Positions 26,190 through 34,742 are shown, counted from the first letter of the stretch. The stretch is 64,000 nucleotides of DNA from Ancylobacter radicis (GCF_018449475.1 NZ_JAHCQH010000022.1:62001-126000); one strand, 5' to 3'. The notes: generated by a model not told the origin, from the sequence alone. Numbers and translations are program-made.

Positions 26190-27149
26190 TCACACGGGGC
26201 GGACGCGACGCCGCGCGGCCCAGCGCGGCTGATCGCAGATATGGGCGAGGAACTCGATGACGGTGACGGCGCCGAGATAGGCGGTGACGCCGGTGCCGAC
26301 ATCAAGCGGCGGATTGACCTCGACGAAGTCGAAGGCGACGACCTCGTAATTCTCGGCGATGGCCTTCAGGCTGTCGCGCAGTTCCGGGTAGCTCATGCCG
26401 TTCGGCTCGGCCGAGACGCAGCCCGGCACCAGCGACATGTCGAGCGCGTCCACGTCGATGGAGACATAGACCTTCGATTCCCTCGGCAGCAGCGTGCCGA
26501 TGCCGGCCGGGCCGATGGCGCGGAACTCGCCCATCGGGATGATCCGGTTTCCGTCGGCCTCGACATCTTCCATCATCGGCCGCGCCGAGCGCAGGCTGCG
26601 AATGCCGATCTGGGTGAGGCTCAGCTTGGTCGGCAGCGCGTTGATGTGCCGGAAGGCGTGGCCATTGGTGTAGCGCAGCCCGCCGTCAATATCGGCATAG
26701 TCGCTATGGGCGTCGAAGTGCAGGACGTGGACCGGCTGCTCCAGCGCGCGGAAGATCGGATAGGTGATCGAGTGATCGCCACCCAGCACCACGGGCATGG
26801 CCCCGGCGGCGAGGATCGCCTTCACGTCGCGGGTGATGTTGGCGAAGGTGGCTTCCACATTGGTCGGCTGCACGTCGACATCGCCGCAGTCGACGATGCG
26901 TCCGCCCGCGAGTTCCTCGACGAGATAGGATCGCTTCGTTTCCGGGTCGTAGATGCCGGAAGTGCCGAAGCGCAGCGAATGCTCGCGCAGCGCGCGGGGC
27001 GCCATGCGCGAGCCGGGCAGGAAGGGCGAACCCTCGTCGAACGGCACGCCGAGCACGGCAATGTCGGCGTCGATGGCGCCGAAATCCTCGACGATGCGCG
27101 AGCGCAGGAAGCTCGGTATGCCGACATAGGGGCGGTTGACGCGGGACAT
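26190..27149 (-). CDS. Agmatinase/ureohydrolase family enzyme 1
   Basis: 319-residue member of the arginase-agmatinase family, hydrolysing a guanidino group to urea plus an amine at a binuclear metal site. All six metal ligands are present: His in LGGDHSITY, Asp/His/Asp in HFDAHSDYADID, and Asp/Asp in SIDVDALDMSLVPGC. The length matches bacterial agmatinases (about 310). The ATG at 27149 follows the ABC ATPase stop by 10 bases. Agmatine, guanidinobutyrate or another guanidino acid are possible substrates. A second, clearly different paralogue is encoded at 30342-31331 in the same operon. Confidence 0.9.
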   Translation of the reverse strand: MSRVNRPYVGIPSFLRSRIVEDFGAIDADIAVLGVPFDEGSPFLPGSRMAPRALREHSLRFGTSGIYDPETKRSYLVEELAGGRIVDCGDVDVQPTNVEATFANITRDVKAILAAGAMPVVLGGDHSITYPIFRALEQPVHVLHFDAHSDYADIDGGLRYTNGHAFRHINALPTKLSLTQIGIRSLRSARPMMEDVEADGNRIIPMGEFRAIGPAGIGTLLPRESKVYVSIDVDALDMSLVPGCVSAEPNGMSYPELRDSLKAIAENYEVVAFDFVEVNPPLDVGTGVTAYLGAVTVIEFLAHICDQPRWAARRRVRPV

Positions 27150-27159
27150 GGCAGCTCCG

Positions 27160-27960
27160 TCAGGCGAGGGGAGGGGCCGGGCCGTCGCGATGCGACAGCA
27201 CCAGATCGAGAAAGCCTTTGAGCCGCGGATCGCGCGGCGCGTCGATGAGCTGGCGCGCCGGCCCTTCCTCGACGATGCGGCCGTGATCCATGAAGGCGAT
27301 CCGGTCCGCCACATTGGCGGCAAAGCCGATCTCATGGGTGACCACCAGCATCGTCGTGCCGGCCTCGGCGAGCTGGCGCAGCACCGCCAGCACCTCGCCC
27401 ACGAGTTCGGGATCGAGCGCGGATGTGGGCTCGTCGAACAGCATCAGCGCCGGGTCCATGGCGAGCGCGCGGGCGATGGCGACGCGCTGCTTCTGCCCGC
27501 CGGACAGCGAATGCGGGTAGCGTTCCGCACGGTCGGCCAGGCCAAGGCGGGCGAGCAGGTCGCGGGCGCGGCGTGTCGCCTCCTCGCGGGGGCGCTTCAG
27601 CACCACGATTTGCGGGCGAACGATGTTCTCCAGCGCGGTCAGATGCGGCCAGAGGTTCAATTGCTGGAAGACGAGGCCGATCCTCGGACGGATGCGGTCG
27701 ATCTCCCGTCCGCTCTGCCGGCGCACCACGGCGCCGATGCGCTCGCGGCCGAAGGGCTGGCCGGCCACCTCGATGAAGCCGTCATCGGGCTGTTCCAGCC
27801 AGGTCAGGCAGCGCAAGAAGGTGCTCTTGCCACAGCCGGAGGGACCGATCAGGGCGACGATCTCGCCCGGCTGGATCTCCAGATAGACCGAGTCCAGGGC
27901 CGTGGTGCCACGGAACTGCTTGGTCAGGCCTTCGACCTTGAGGGCCAGCGTCGCGGTCAT
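27160..27960 (-). CDS. Polar amino-acid-type ABC transporter ATPase
   Basis: 266-residue ATPase of the GlnQ/HisP group: Walker A GPSGCGKSTFL, Q-loop GLVFQQLNLWPHLTALENI, signature SLSGGQKQRVAIARAL, Walker B LMLFDEPTSALDPELV, switch VTHEIGFAANVADRI. A small insert near residue 75 (GRERIGAVVRRQSGREIDRI) is longer than in GlnQ. Its start overlaps the upstream permease stop (ATGA). It energises import for the binding protein encoded at 29391-30245; the flanking ureohydrolases suggest a guanidino substrate. Confidence 0.92.
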   Translation of the reverse strand: MTATLALKVEGLTKQFRGTTALDSVYLEIQPGEIVALIGPSGCGKSTFLRCLTWLEQPDDGFIEVAGQPFGRERIGAVVRRQSGREIDRIRPRIGLVFQQLNLWPHLTALENIVRPQIVVLKRPREEATRRARDLLARLGLADRAERYPHSLSGGQKQRVAIARALAMDPALMLFDEPTSALDPELVGEVLAVLRQLAEAGTTMLVVTHEIGFAANVADRIAFMDHGRIVEEGPARQLIDAPRDPRLKGFLDLVLSHRDGPAPPLA

Positions 27961-28679
27961 CGCGCGGGCCTCCGTTCGAGCGAGAGGTAACGGTCGGCGA
28001 TCGGGTTGCGGGTGACGCTCTGGCGCTGGGCGAGGCCGACGCGGGCCTCCAGCCGGCGCGAGGTTTCGGCGATGACGATGGCGATCATCCAGTAGATCAG
28101 CGTGATCGCGGCGAAGACCTCGAACGGGGCGAAGGTGTTCCCCTGGATCACCAGGCCTTGATAGGTCAGTTCCGGCACGGTGATGGAGGAGAGCACGGCG
28201 CTTTCCTTCATCATGGTCAGCGTCATGTTGGTCGAGGGCGGGATGATGGTGCGCAGGACCTGAGGCGCCACCACGTTCCACATGGCCTGTGCCGGCGACA
28301 TGCCGATGGCGCGGGCGGATTCGAACTGGCCGCGCGGCAAGGCGAGGATCGCGGCGCGCACGATCTCGGAATAATAGGCGCTGACGAAAAGCGAGAGCGC
28401 CAGCGTTCCGGCAAACAGCGCGGGCATCCGCACGCCGCTGAAGGGCAGGCCGTAATAGACCAGGAACAGGATGATGATGAAGGGGATGTTGCGCAGCACC
28501 TCGACATAGGTGCCGGCGATGGCGCGCAGCGTCCGGCTCCGCGCCATTCCCAGCAGGGCCACGCCGATGCCCAGCAGGTAGCCGAGGACGAGCGCCATGA
28601 CGGTGATGCGGATGGTGAGCCAGGTGCCCTGCAGCAGCAGTTCCCAGTAATCGAGCAGCATCCACGGATCGAAGCGCAT
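27957..28679 (-). CDS. Polar amino-acid-type ABC transporter permease 2
   Basis: 240-residue HisM/GlnP-type permease with about five helices. The family blocks TYVEVLRNIPFIIILFLVYY and ESARAIGMSPAQAMWNVVAP (coupling loop) are present, as is MKESAVLSSITVPELTYQG. It lies 3 bases after permease 1 and overlaps the ATPase gene. With permease 1 it forms the heterodimeric channel of the importer. Confidence 0.92.
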   Translation of the reverse strand: MRFDPWMLLDYWELLLQGTWLTIRITVMALVLGYLLGIGVALLGMARSRTLRAIAGTYVEVLRNIPFIIILFLVYYGLPFSGVRMPALFAGTLALSLFVSAYYSEIVRAAILALPRGQFESARAIGMSPAQAMWNVVAPQVLRTIIPPSTNMTLTMMKESAVLSSITVPELTYQGLVIQGNTFAPFEVFAAITLIYWMIAIVIAETSRRLEARVGLAQRQSVTRNPIADRYLSLERRPAR

Positions 28680-28682
28680 GGC

Positions 28683-29342
28683 TCAGGCCCTCGAGACGGC
28701 GTAGCGGGCTTCGGCGAATTTGCCGACAAGGCTGATGACCAGATTCATCACCAGGAAGATCAGCGCGGCGCCGAGCAGCGTCTCGAAGGGGCGGTAGCTG
28801 GCGGCGGAAATCTGCTGGGCGGTGCGCAGCACTTCGACCACGGTGATGACGGAGAGCAGCGCCGTGCCCTTCACCACGATGGTCGCCTCGTTGATGAGGA
28901 CCGGAATGACCCGCCGGAACAGCTGCGGCAGCACAACCTTGTACCAGATGGCGCGCGGCGGCAGGCCGAGCGCGGTCGACGCCTCGATCTGGCCGGGGTC
29001 GATGGTGGCCAGCCCGCCGCGCAGCGTCTCGGAAACGAAGATCATCGAATTGAAGGCGATGGCGGCGACACCGGCGACTTCCGGCCTCATGTCGAGGCCG
29101 ACCGAGGGCAGCACGTAATAGGCGATGAAGATCTGGATCAGCAGCGGCGTGCCGCGCACGAAGCTGATGACGACGGCGATCACCTCATTGACCACCGGGA
29201 GCTTGGCGGCGCGCAGGATGGTGAGTCCGGTGCCGAGCAGCACCGACAGCGCCATGATGATCAGCGCGAGGCGGATATTGACCAGCGAGGCATCGATCAG
29301 CCGCGGCATCACGGAGAGGAGATACTCGAAATTGAACTTCAA
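28683..29342 (-). CDS. Polar amino-acid-type ABC transporter permease 1
   Basis: 219-residue HisQ/GlnP-type permease. N-terminal helices are followed by FVRGTPLLIQIFIAYYVLP and the coupling loop EASTALGLPPRAIWYKVVLP; GTALLSVITVVEVLRTAQQ follows. It is the first permease after the binding protein gene, 48 bases downstream. The two permeases are distinct paralogues rather than copies. Confidence 0.92.
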   Translation of the reverse strand: MKFNFEYLLSVMPRLIDASLVNIRLALIIMALSVLLGTGLTILRAAKLPVVNEVIAVVISFVRGTPLLIQIFIAYYVLPSVGLDMRPEVAGVAAIAFNSMIFVSETLRGGLATIDPGQIEASTALGLPPRAIWYKVVLPQLFRRVIPVLINEATIVVKGTALLSVITVVEVLRTAQQISAASYRPFETLLGAALIFLVMNLVISLVGKFAEARYAVSRA

Positions 29343-29390
29343 GGTCGATCATCTCCTCTCGCGTTCAGGCAGGGTGCCGGCTGGCGGGTG

Positions 29391-30245
29391 TCACTCCGCG
29401 CCGGGCGGCAGGTAGCCGGAATCCGGGATCTTCATCTCGAAGCCGAACCACTTCATCTGCAGGGCGGCGAGGCGGCCATCGTCGCGCATCTTCTTGATCG
29501 AGGCGGAGATGGCGTCGCGCAGATCCTTGTCGTCCGGGCGGGTGACCCAGGCGAGATAGGGGTAGCCGCCATCCTTCGGGGTGGCGATGGCCAGCTCGAA
29601 CAGGTCCGGCTTTTCCTTCACCGCTACCGCAAGCGCCGGCAGCGACTGCATGACGGCGTCGACCTCGCCATTGGCGAGCGCGACATAGGCCTCGGGGAAG
29701 GCGGTGAACAGCTTGAGTTCCTTGAAACCCGTGCCGCCGGCGGCCTTGAGCTTCTCGTCGAGGGCGCGCGCCACCGGCTCGGTGGATGAGGCGAGCTGGG
29801 TGGCCATCACCTTGCCGTTGAAGTCCTCGATCTTGGCGATGGCGTCGCCCTTGCGCTTCATCGTGTAGGGCATGCCGTCGGCGATCGGGAAGGTGTAGGC
29901 GTAACGCTTGGCCCGCTCCTCATTGATGCCGACCGTGGTCGCGACGAAATCGAACTTGCCGGCCAGCACGCCCGGCAGGATGCCCTGCCAGGGCAGGTCG
30001 AGCTGGTTGAGCTTCTTCACGCCGAGATCCTGCACCACCACGGCGAGGATGTCGGCGCCATAGCCGACGATCTTGCCGTCCTTCACGAATTCGAAGGGCG
30101 GGAAGGCGGCCTCGGTGCCGACCGTGACCTCACCGGTGCGCTTGATCTTCTCCAGCGTCGTCTCGGCGGCGGCGGGCAGGGCAAGCGTGGTGGCGCAGGC
30201 GGCGCCGGCCACGAGCATGAGCATTCTGCGGCACATCAGTGACAT
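29391..30245 (-). CDS. Polar amino-acid-type ABC transporter binding protein
   Basis: 284-residue periplasmic receptor (SBP_bac_3). The signal peptide ends LALPAAAETTLEKI, and the mature domain opens with VTVGTEAAFPPFEFVKDGKI, the typical ligand-binding start for amino-acid receptors. Further family segments are LDLPWQGILPGVLAGKFDF and NGEVDAVMQSLPAL. The ATG at 30245 follows CAGAGGG; an in-frame start further upstream would extend past the preceding gene's spacer and spoil the signal peptide. The ligand is unknown; gene context suggests a guanidino amino acid or amine. Confidence 0.9.
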   Translation of the reverse strand: MSLMCRRMLMLVAGAACATTLALPAAAETTLEKIKRTGEVTVGTEAAFPPFEFVKDGKIVGYGADILAVVVQDLGVKKLNQLDLPWQGILPGVLAGKFDFVATTVGINEERAKRYAYTFPIADGMPYTMKRKGDAIAKIEDFNGKVMATQLASSTEPVARALDEKLKAAGGTGFKELKLFTAFPEAYVALANGEVDAVMQSLPALAVAVKEKPDLFELAIATPKDGGYPYLAWVTRPDDKDLRDAISASIKKMRDDGRLAALQMKWFGFEMKIPDSGYLPPGAE

Positions 30246-30341
30246 GGAACGGCCCTCTGGTTTTCGTGTCGTTGGGTGAAAGGATGTTCCCAGGCGCGGT
30301 CGGGGGTCCTCGCCGGGGAACGGCACGCGCACGCTTGCCCC

Positions 30342-31331
30342 TCAGGGGGCTTCGATCGTCGAAGGGTCGATCTTCGGCGCGTCGAAATAGTTGGCCCGCA
30401 CGGCGGCGCCGATCAGGTTCACGATGAGCCGGCCGGCGGTGATGCAGCTGATCATGTTCACATCGCTGGATGGGGTGATCTCGACGATGTCCATGCCCAT
30501 CACCCGTCCCTTGGCGACAAGGCCGTGGATGAGCTTGCGCACCTGGTGGAAGGTCAGCCCGCCCGGCGCCGGGCCCTCGACCGCCGGCATGACCGACGGG
30601 TCGAGCCCGTCGGCATCGACGGTGATGTAGTATTTGCCGCCGTCCGGGATGCGGGCGAGCACCGCCTCGATGCCGCTGTCATGTACCTCGAAGGCCGGAA
30701 TGATGTTGGCGCCATAGGCCAGCGCCGCCTCGACCTCTTCGGGCCGGCCGGAGCCCTGAGCCCGGATGCCGATCTGGAAGATGTCCGTGATGTGGGCCAT
30801 CTCGGAGGCGCGGCGGATCGGGCTGGAAAGACCGTCGGTGACCCCGTTCACATGGTCGCGCCAGTCGATATGGGCATCCACCTGGATGAGCGTGATCGGC
30901 CCGTGATCCTCGAAGGCGCGCAGGATCGGGATCGGGATGCCATGGTCGCCGCCGAGCGTGATCGGCATGGCGCCAGCTTTGAGAATCTTGCGGACGGCCT
31001 GCTCGGCCCGGACATAGTGGCTCGTCAGGTCGGTCATGTCGGCCGGCACATTGCCGACGTCGACCGCCTTCACCGCCCGGTTGTCGTAGATCGGCCCGCC
31101 GACGTCGAAATCGTGGCGCTGGAGATGGCGCGAAATGCGGTCGGTCATCGCGCGCACCGCGTCCGGGGCCTTGGACTGGTCGTTGGTGATGGCGCCGGCA
31201 TGATAGGCGCTGCCATAGGGAATGCCGAGAAAGGCGATATGGGCGTCCAGCGCATCGAGATCGGTCGAGATCGGCGCGTACAGGAAGCTCTGGTGAGCCT
31301 TGGACGGCTCGACGGTGAGCGGCAGAACCAT
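30342..31331 (-). CDS. Agmatinase/ureohydrolase family enzyme 2
   Basis: 329-residue arginase-family enzyme, first gene of the minus-strand operon. Metal ligands are complete: His in LGGDHGIPIPI, Asp/His/Asp in VDAHIDWRDHVNG, and Asp/Asp in TVDADGLDPSVMPA. The loop FLGIPYGSAYHAGAITNDQ and the active-site surroundings DGLSSPIRRASEM differ from the first paralogue, so the substrates may differ. The ATG at 31331 follows GGGAGG; a start ten codons upstream lacks this. The divergent LysR gene at 31475 is the likely regulator. Confidence 0.9.
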   Translation of the reverse strand: MVLPLTVEPSKAHQSFLYAPISTDLDALDAHIAFLGIPYGSAYHAGAITNDQSKAPDAVRAMTDRISRHLQRHDFDVGGPIYDNRAVKAVDVGNVPADMTDLTSHYVRAEQAVRKILKAGAMPITLGGDHGIPIPILRAFEDHGPITLIQVDAHIDWRDHVNGVTDGLSSPIRRASEMAHITDIFQIGIRAQGSGRPEEVEAALAYGANIIPAFEVHDSGIEAVLARIPDGGKYYITVDADGLDPSVMPAVEGPAPGGLTFHQVRKLIHGLVAKGRVMGMDIVEITPSSDVNMISCITAGRLIVNLIGAAVRANYFDAPKIDPSTIEAP

Positions 31332-31470
31332 GGGACCTCCCAGCGGTCGGAGCGGCGGCATGGCCGACGATCCTTCCGCGACGTGAATTTCCGGGCGCAG
31401 CCTGACTGCGGATTTTCACGGTAGGCGCCCTGCGTAGGATTAAAAATGTCGCAGATCGAACCCATGCTTG

Positions 31471-31476
31471 TATAAT
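31471..31476 (+). promoter_or_regulatory. Consensus -10 box directly at the LysR gene start
   Basis: TATAAT lies 8 bases before the ATG at 31484 and overlaps the ATG at 31475. If used, transcription would begin at or next to the A of the second ATG, giving a leaderless message. The -35 region is weak (TGTCGC at 31447-31452, 18-base spacing), as expected for a regulated or self-repressed promoter. Confidence 0.4.
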
Positions 31477-32458
31477 GTGCAACATGGATGCTGTGACCCC
31501 GACCTCCGTGCCGCCGCTGACCGAGAGCGACCTCCGGCTCCTGCGCATATTCCGCAGCGTGGCCGAAGCTGGAGGGCTGACTGCGGCCGAGCGCGCGCTC
31601 GGCATGGAACGCTCCACCATCAGCCGCCACCTGCAGACGCTGGAAGGCCGGCTTGGCGCCCGGCTGTGCCTGCGCGGCCCTGCCGGTTTCGAGCTGACCG
31701 AGTTCGGCCGCTGCGCGCTGGAAGCGGCGATAAGCGCGTCGGAGGCGCTGGAGGCGCTACGCCACGATCTGAATCTGGCGCGCCATGTGATGACCGGCGA
31801 ACTGCGGATCGGGGTCGCCGACAATTGCCTGTCCAACCCGCATTCGGCCTTCGCCGCCTCGCTGGCGCGGTTCCGCGAGATGGCGCCGGATGTGACGGTC
31901 AATCTCTCGATCAAGCTGCCGGGCGACATCCTCACCGGCCTGCAGGACAAGAGCCTGCATCTCGGTGTCACCGGCGCCGCGCCGGGGGTGGAGCGGCTGC
32001 GTTTCGAGCCGCTCTTTCTGGAGGATTTCCGCCTTTATGCCTGTCGGCGCGAGGGCCCGCCGCCATCCCGCGCCGATCTGGCGCGCCAGGGTTATGGGCT
32101 CGTCACCCGCACGAACGACCAGCGCACGCAGATGGCGGCGCGTGAGCTGAAGCTGGAACGCACCGCCATGGCTTTCGGGCTGGAGGCCGTGGCGACGCTG
32201 CTGGTCAGCGGAGGTTTCGTGGGCTTCCTGCCCGTCCACTATGTCGCGGCATGGGCGTCGATCTACCGCTTTGTCGAGGTGCGCGACGCGCAGGACCTCG
32301 CCTATGACACGATCTTCTCGCTGGTCACGCTGAAGGACCGCCCGCCGCCGCCGGCCGCGGTGCTGCTCGCCCGCATTCTGCGCGAGGAGCACGGCGCGGA
32401 AAAGCGCGCCCTGGCGCATCGTTTCGCGCTGGCGGGAGGTGCCGTCGCGGTTGACTAG
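31475..32458 (+). CDS. LysR-family regulator divergent from the guanidino-compound operon
   Basis: Up to 327 residues. The helix-turn-helix is near residues 18-75 (LRLLRIFRSVAEAGGLTAAE and ERSTISRHLQTLEGRLGA), with an effector domain from about 105 (GELRIGVADNCLSNPHSAF). An ATG is found at 31475 and another at 31484. The second is preferred because the first overlaps a perfect TATAAT. The gene is divergent from the ureohydrolase/ABC operon across 143 bases, the normal layout for a LysR activator of a catabolic operon. The effector is likely the imported compound or its product. Confidence 0.88.
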   Translation: MCNMDAVTPTSVPPLTESDLRLLRIFRSVAEAGGLTAAERALGMERSTISRHLQTLEGRLGARLCLRGPAGFELTEFGRCALEAAISASEALEALRHDLNLARHVMTGELRIGVADNCLSNPHSAFAASLARFREMAPDVTVNLSIKLPGDILTGLQDKSLHLGVTGAAPGVERLRFEPLFLEDFRLYACRREGPPPSRADLARQGYGLVTRTNDQRTQMAARELKLERTAMAFGLEAVATLLVSGGFVGFLPVHYVAAWASIYRFVEVRDAQDLAYDTIFSLVTLKDRPPPPAAVLLARILREEHGAEKRALAHRFALAGGAVAVD

Positions 32459-32573
32459 CGATCCGGCACGCGCCGTCATCCGGGCACCCGAAAGGTGAGG
32501 TATTCAGGCGCCGCACTTGCGCGGACAAGCCGTGCTAGCCATGCTTCGCCGTGGCCAGGGACAGAATGATCGT

Positions 32574-33599
32574 ATGTGGCGGATACCCGAGCATCCCGCG
32601 AACGAGGCCGAACGGCTGGCGGTCCTGAATGCCCTCGCCATCATGGATTCGCCCCGCGATGAGCGGTTCGACCGGATCGCGTGGCTGGCCCAGTGCCTGT
32701 ACGGGGCCGACGTCGCCTTTCTCAGCTTCATCGATGGCGACTTCCAATGGATGAAATCGGTCACGGCGGACGAGATCGCCCCGAGCATTGAGCGCAATCG
32801 CTCCGTCTGCCAGCACATCATCGCCTCCGGCGAACCGCTGATGTCGCCTGATCTGAAGAACGATCCGCGCTTTGATGGCCATCCGGTGGTGCCGCATCTG
32901 CCTTTTCGTTTCTATGCCGGCGTGCCGCTTCTCGTGTCGCCGGGGTTGGCGGTCGGCAGCCTGTGCGTGCTGCGGCGGGAGCCGGCGGCGGACACGCCCC
33001 CGTTCGATTCCGCGCCGCTGGAGGCGCTCGCCGCCGTCGCGGTCGATGCGCTCGATCTGTGGCGGCGCAACGAGGATCTGGCCCATGAAACACGTATCGA
33101 TGCGCTGACCGGCCTCACCAATCGCCGCGGCTTCGACGAGGCTCTGGCCCGCATCGCCAGCCGCTGCGCGCGCACCAATGAGTCGCTGGCGCTGCTGATG
33201 ATCGATGTCGATCACTTCAAGGCGATCAACGACGAACTCGGCCATGTGGCCGGCGACGAGGTGCTGCGGCGGCTCGGCCATGCCCTCGGCGCCGCTCGGG
33301 TGCGGCTCGAAGATGTCACGGCCCGCTATGGCGGCGAGGAGTTTGCCGTCATCCTGCCGGGCTCGGACTCAAAGGGCGCCCTGAGGGTGGGGGAGCGCAT
33401 CCGGGAGGCGATCGCGGGGGCGTGCATAGAGCGGCCGGGAGGCACGCTCACGGTCAGCATCGGCATGGCTGTGCAGGATGGTGGCCATTGCGACGCGCGC
33501 GGGCTAGTCGCCGCCGCGGACGCCGCGCTCTATCAGGCCAAGCGCGAGGGCCGCGATCGCATCGTCGGGGCGGAAGCACGGACGGGCGCTGCGGGTTGA
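32574..33599 (+). CDS. GAF-GGDEF diguanylate cyclase
   Basis: About 341 residues making cyclic di-GMP. An N-terminal GAF domain (residues 10-160; ANEAERLAVLNALAIMDSPR opening, CQHIIASGEPLMSPDL) is followed by a GGDEF domain (IDALTGLTNRRGFDEALARI; active site RYGGEEFAVILPG near 253-257). The inhibitory RxxD site is intact five residues before GGEEF (RLED). No membrane segment, so it is cytoplasmic. The ATG at 32574 matches the usual start of this GAF class; an ATG at 32541 is possible but lacks a ribosome site. Neighbours give no hint to the signal sensed. Confidence 0.9.
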   Translation: MWRIPEHPANEAERLAVLNALAIMDSPRDERFDRIAWLAQCLYGADVAFLSFIDGDFQWMKSVTADEIAPSIERNRSVCQHIIASGEPLMSPDLKNDPRFDGHPVVPHLPFRFYAGVPLLVSPGLAVGSLCVLRREPAADTPPFDSAPLEALAAVAVDALDLWRRNEDLAHETRIDALTGLTNRRGFDEALARIASRCARTNESLALLMIDVDHFKAINDELGHVAGDEVLRRLGHALGAARVRLEDVTARYGGEEFAVILPGSDSKGALRVGERIREAIAGACIERPGGTLTVSIGMAVQDGGHCDARGLVAAADAALYQAKREGRDRIVGAEARTGAAG

Positions 33600-33631
33600 G
33601 GCGTATGGCAGTGCTGGCGTTCCAGAGCGTC

Positions 33632-33904
33632 TCACGGCAGCTCCGGTGGAACCGGCTCGCGCACGGTGAACGCCATGCCGAGGGCACTGACGCTTTGCAC
33701 GTCGATGGTGACGCTGTCGCCGGAATCGAGAACCAGCGTTGCCCAACCGGTCGCCGAGGCACCGATCATCGCCGCCAGCTCTGCGACCAGTCGTCCGGCC
33801 CGCGGCCCGGCGGCGTGGGTGGCGTCGAGTTCGTAAGTGGCGGTGGCGGACCCGAAATCGGGTGCGCGTAGCCATCCGCGTCCGCTCCTCGCGGGGCGCT
33901 GCAT
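33632..33904 (-). CDS. Hypothetical protein, 90 residues
   Basis: A short minus-strand frame reading MQRPARSGRGWLRAPD at its start. It has a compact C-terminal part of alternating hydrophobic residues (WATLVLDSGDSVTIDVQSVS, FTVREPVPP) suggesting a small beta-rich domain. I do not recognise it. The ATG has only a weak ribosome site. The larger in-frame extension upstream is Pro/Arg-rich low-complexity and not credible. Coding status is moderate because longer open frames overlap on the other strand. Confidence 0.5.
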   Translation of the reverse strand: MQRPARSGRGWLRAPDFGSATATYELDATHAAGPRAGRLVAELAAMIGASATGWATLVLDSGDSVTIDVQSVSALGMAFTVREPVPPELP

Positions 33905-33968
33905 CAGGTGAGCCCGCCAGTGGCGGGGCGGCCGGCGGCAAGAGGAAAGCCGGCGTCGCCGGGTCCGC

Positions 33969-34256
33969 TCACTTGGACTTCGCAGCCGTTCGGGGCGCCT
34001 TGGAGGCGGTCTTGACGGATTTGGTCGCCTTGGCAGCCGGCTCGGCGGCGGATTTGGCAATGCGCCGCGTCGTCACCGGCGGCGTGTCCACGGCTTCCTG
34101 CGCCAGGCGAGCCTGCCGCAGGCGCTCGGTCTTCGCCTCGCGCACGGCGACTTCCTGCTCGATCATCGACATGGCGATACGCGAGACGGCTTCCGCCTTG
34201 CTCTCGGTACGCGACAGGGTGGGCTTGAACAGGGTATCGCGGGTCAGCTTGGTCAT
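33969..34256 (-). CDS. Hypothetical basic protein, 95 residues, Lys/Ala-rich tail
   Basis: The N-terminal half is predicted helical (KPTLSRTESKAEAVSRIAMS, then EQEVAVREAKTERLRQARL). The C-terminal third is a Lys/Ala/Pro tail (AAKATKSVKTASKAPRTAA), similar in composition to histone-like or nucleic-acid-binding tails. A ribosome site (GGGAACGAGGG) precedes the ATG. It lies just downstream of cspA but is separated from it by a terminator. Function unknown. Confidence 0.65.
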   Translation of the reverse strand: MTKLTRDTLFKPTLSRTESKAEAVSRIAMSMIEQEVAVREAKTERLRQARLAQEAVDTPPVTTRRIAKSAAEPAAKATKSVKTASKAPRTAAKSK

Positions 34257-34269
34257 CCCTCGTTCCCTT

Positions 34270-34302
34270 CAAAACAGAAAAGGCCGGGACGATCCCGGCC
34301 TT
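34270..34302 (-). terminator. Intrinsic terminator of cspA
   Basis: A perfect 10-base stem, AAGGCCGGGA (34280-34289) with TCCCGGCCTT (34293-34302) and a 3-base loop, is followed on the minus strand by TTTCTGTTTT. It lies 50 bases after the cspA stop codon and before the next minus-strand gene. Confidence 0.85.
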
Positions 34303-34352
34303 CCCAAAAAGTGTCTACCCGGCCGGACTTGCCAGGCCTGGGTAAGCAAGGA

Positions 34353-34562
34353 TCACGCGGCCTGGAGGTTGCCGGCGGACTGCTTGCCGGTGCGGCGATC
34401 AGCCAGCACCTCGAAGGAGACCTTCTGGCCTTCGTTCAGGCTGGACATGCCAGCCCGCTCGACCGCCGAAATATGCACGAACACATCCGGGCCGCCGTTA
34501 TCCGGCTGGATGAAACCATAGCCCTTCTGGCCGTTGAACCACTTCACAGTACCTGTCGCCAT
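34353..34562 (-). CDS. cspA: Cold shock protein, CspA family
   Basis: 69-residue single cold-shock domain that binds single-stranded RNA/DNA. RNP1 is KGYGFI and RNP2 is VFVHIS; the start [20 protein letters not shown] is typical of alphaproteobacterial CspA. A 180-base gap upstream to the S21 gene is a probable long leader with a hairpin near the start codon, as is common for regulated csp messages. A strong terminator follows. Which of the several paralogues of the genome it is cannot be told. Confidence 0.95.
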   Translation of the reverse strand: MATGTVKWFNGQKGYGFIQPDNGGPDVFVHISAVERAGMSSLNEGQKVSFEVLADRRTGKQSAGNLQAA

Positions 34563-34596
34563 GACAAATTCCTTTCAGTCGACATAGATATTCAAC

Positions 34597-34616
34597 CGCC
34601 CGCATACATACGGGCG
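34597..34616 (-). promoter_or_regulatory. Hairpin in the cspA 5' leader
   Basis: CGCCCG (34597-34602) and CGGGCG (34611-34616) form a 6-base stem with an 8-base loop about 35 bases before the cspA ATG on the minus strand. It could influence message stability or temperature response. The stem is short, so significance is uncertain. Confidence 0.35.
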
Positions 34617-34742
34617 TTCCGCTGGCATCGATTTGAGAGGAAGTTCGCCGACGCGCATCGCTGCGCAAAACAAAGTTCAACGTCCAAGATCGATGCAGAT
34701 ACCGTACAGGGTTGCAAGCCTTATTACAACCCCGACGGCGTC

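Noticed and set aside
33739-34521. 260-codon plus-strand frame over the small hypothetical genes and cspA
   Set aside because: It crosses a clear cspA gene and its terminator, and the product is Arg-rich without a domain.
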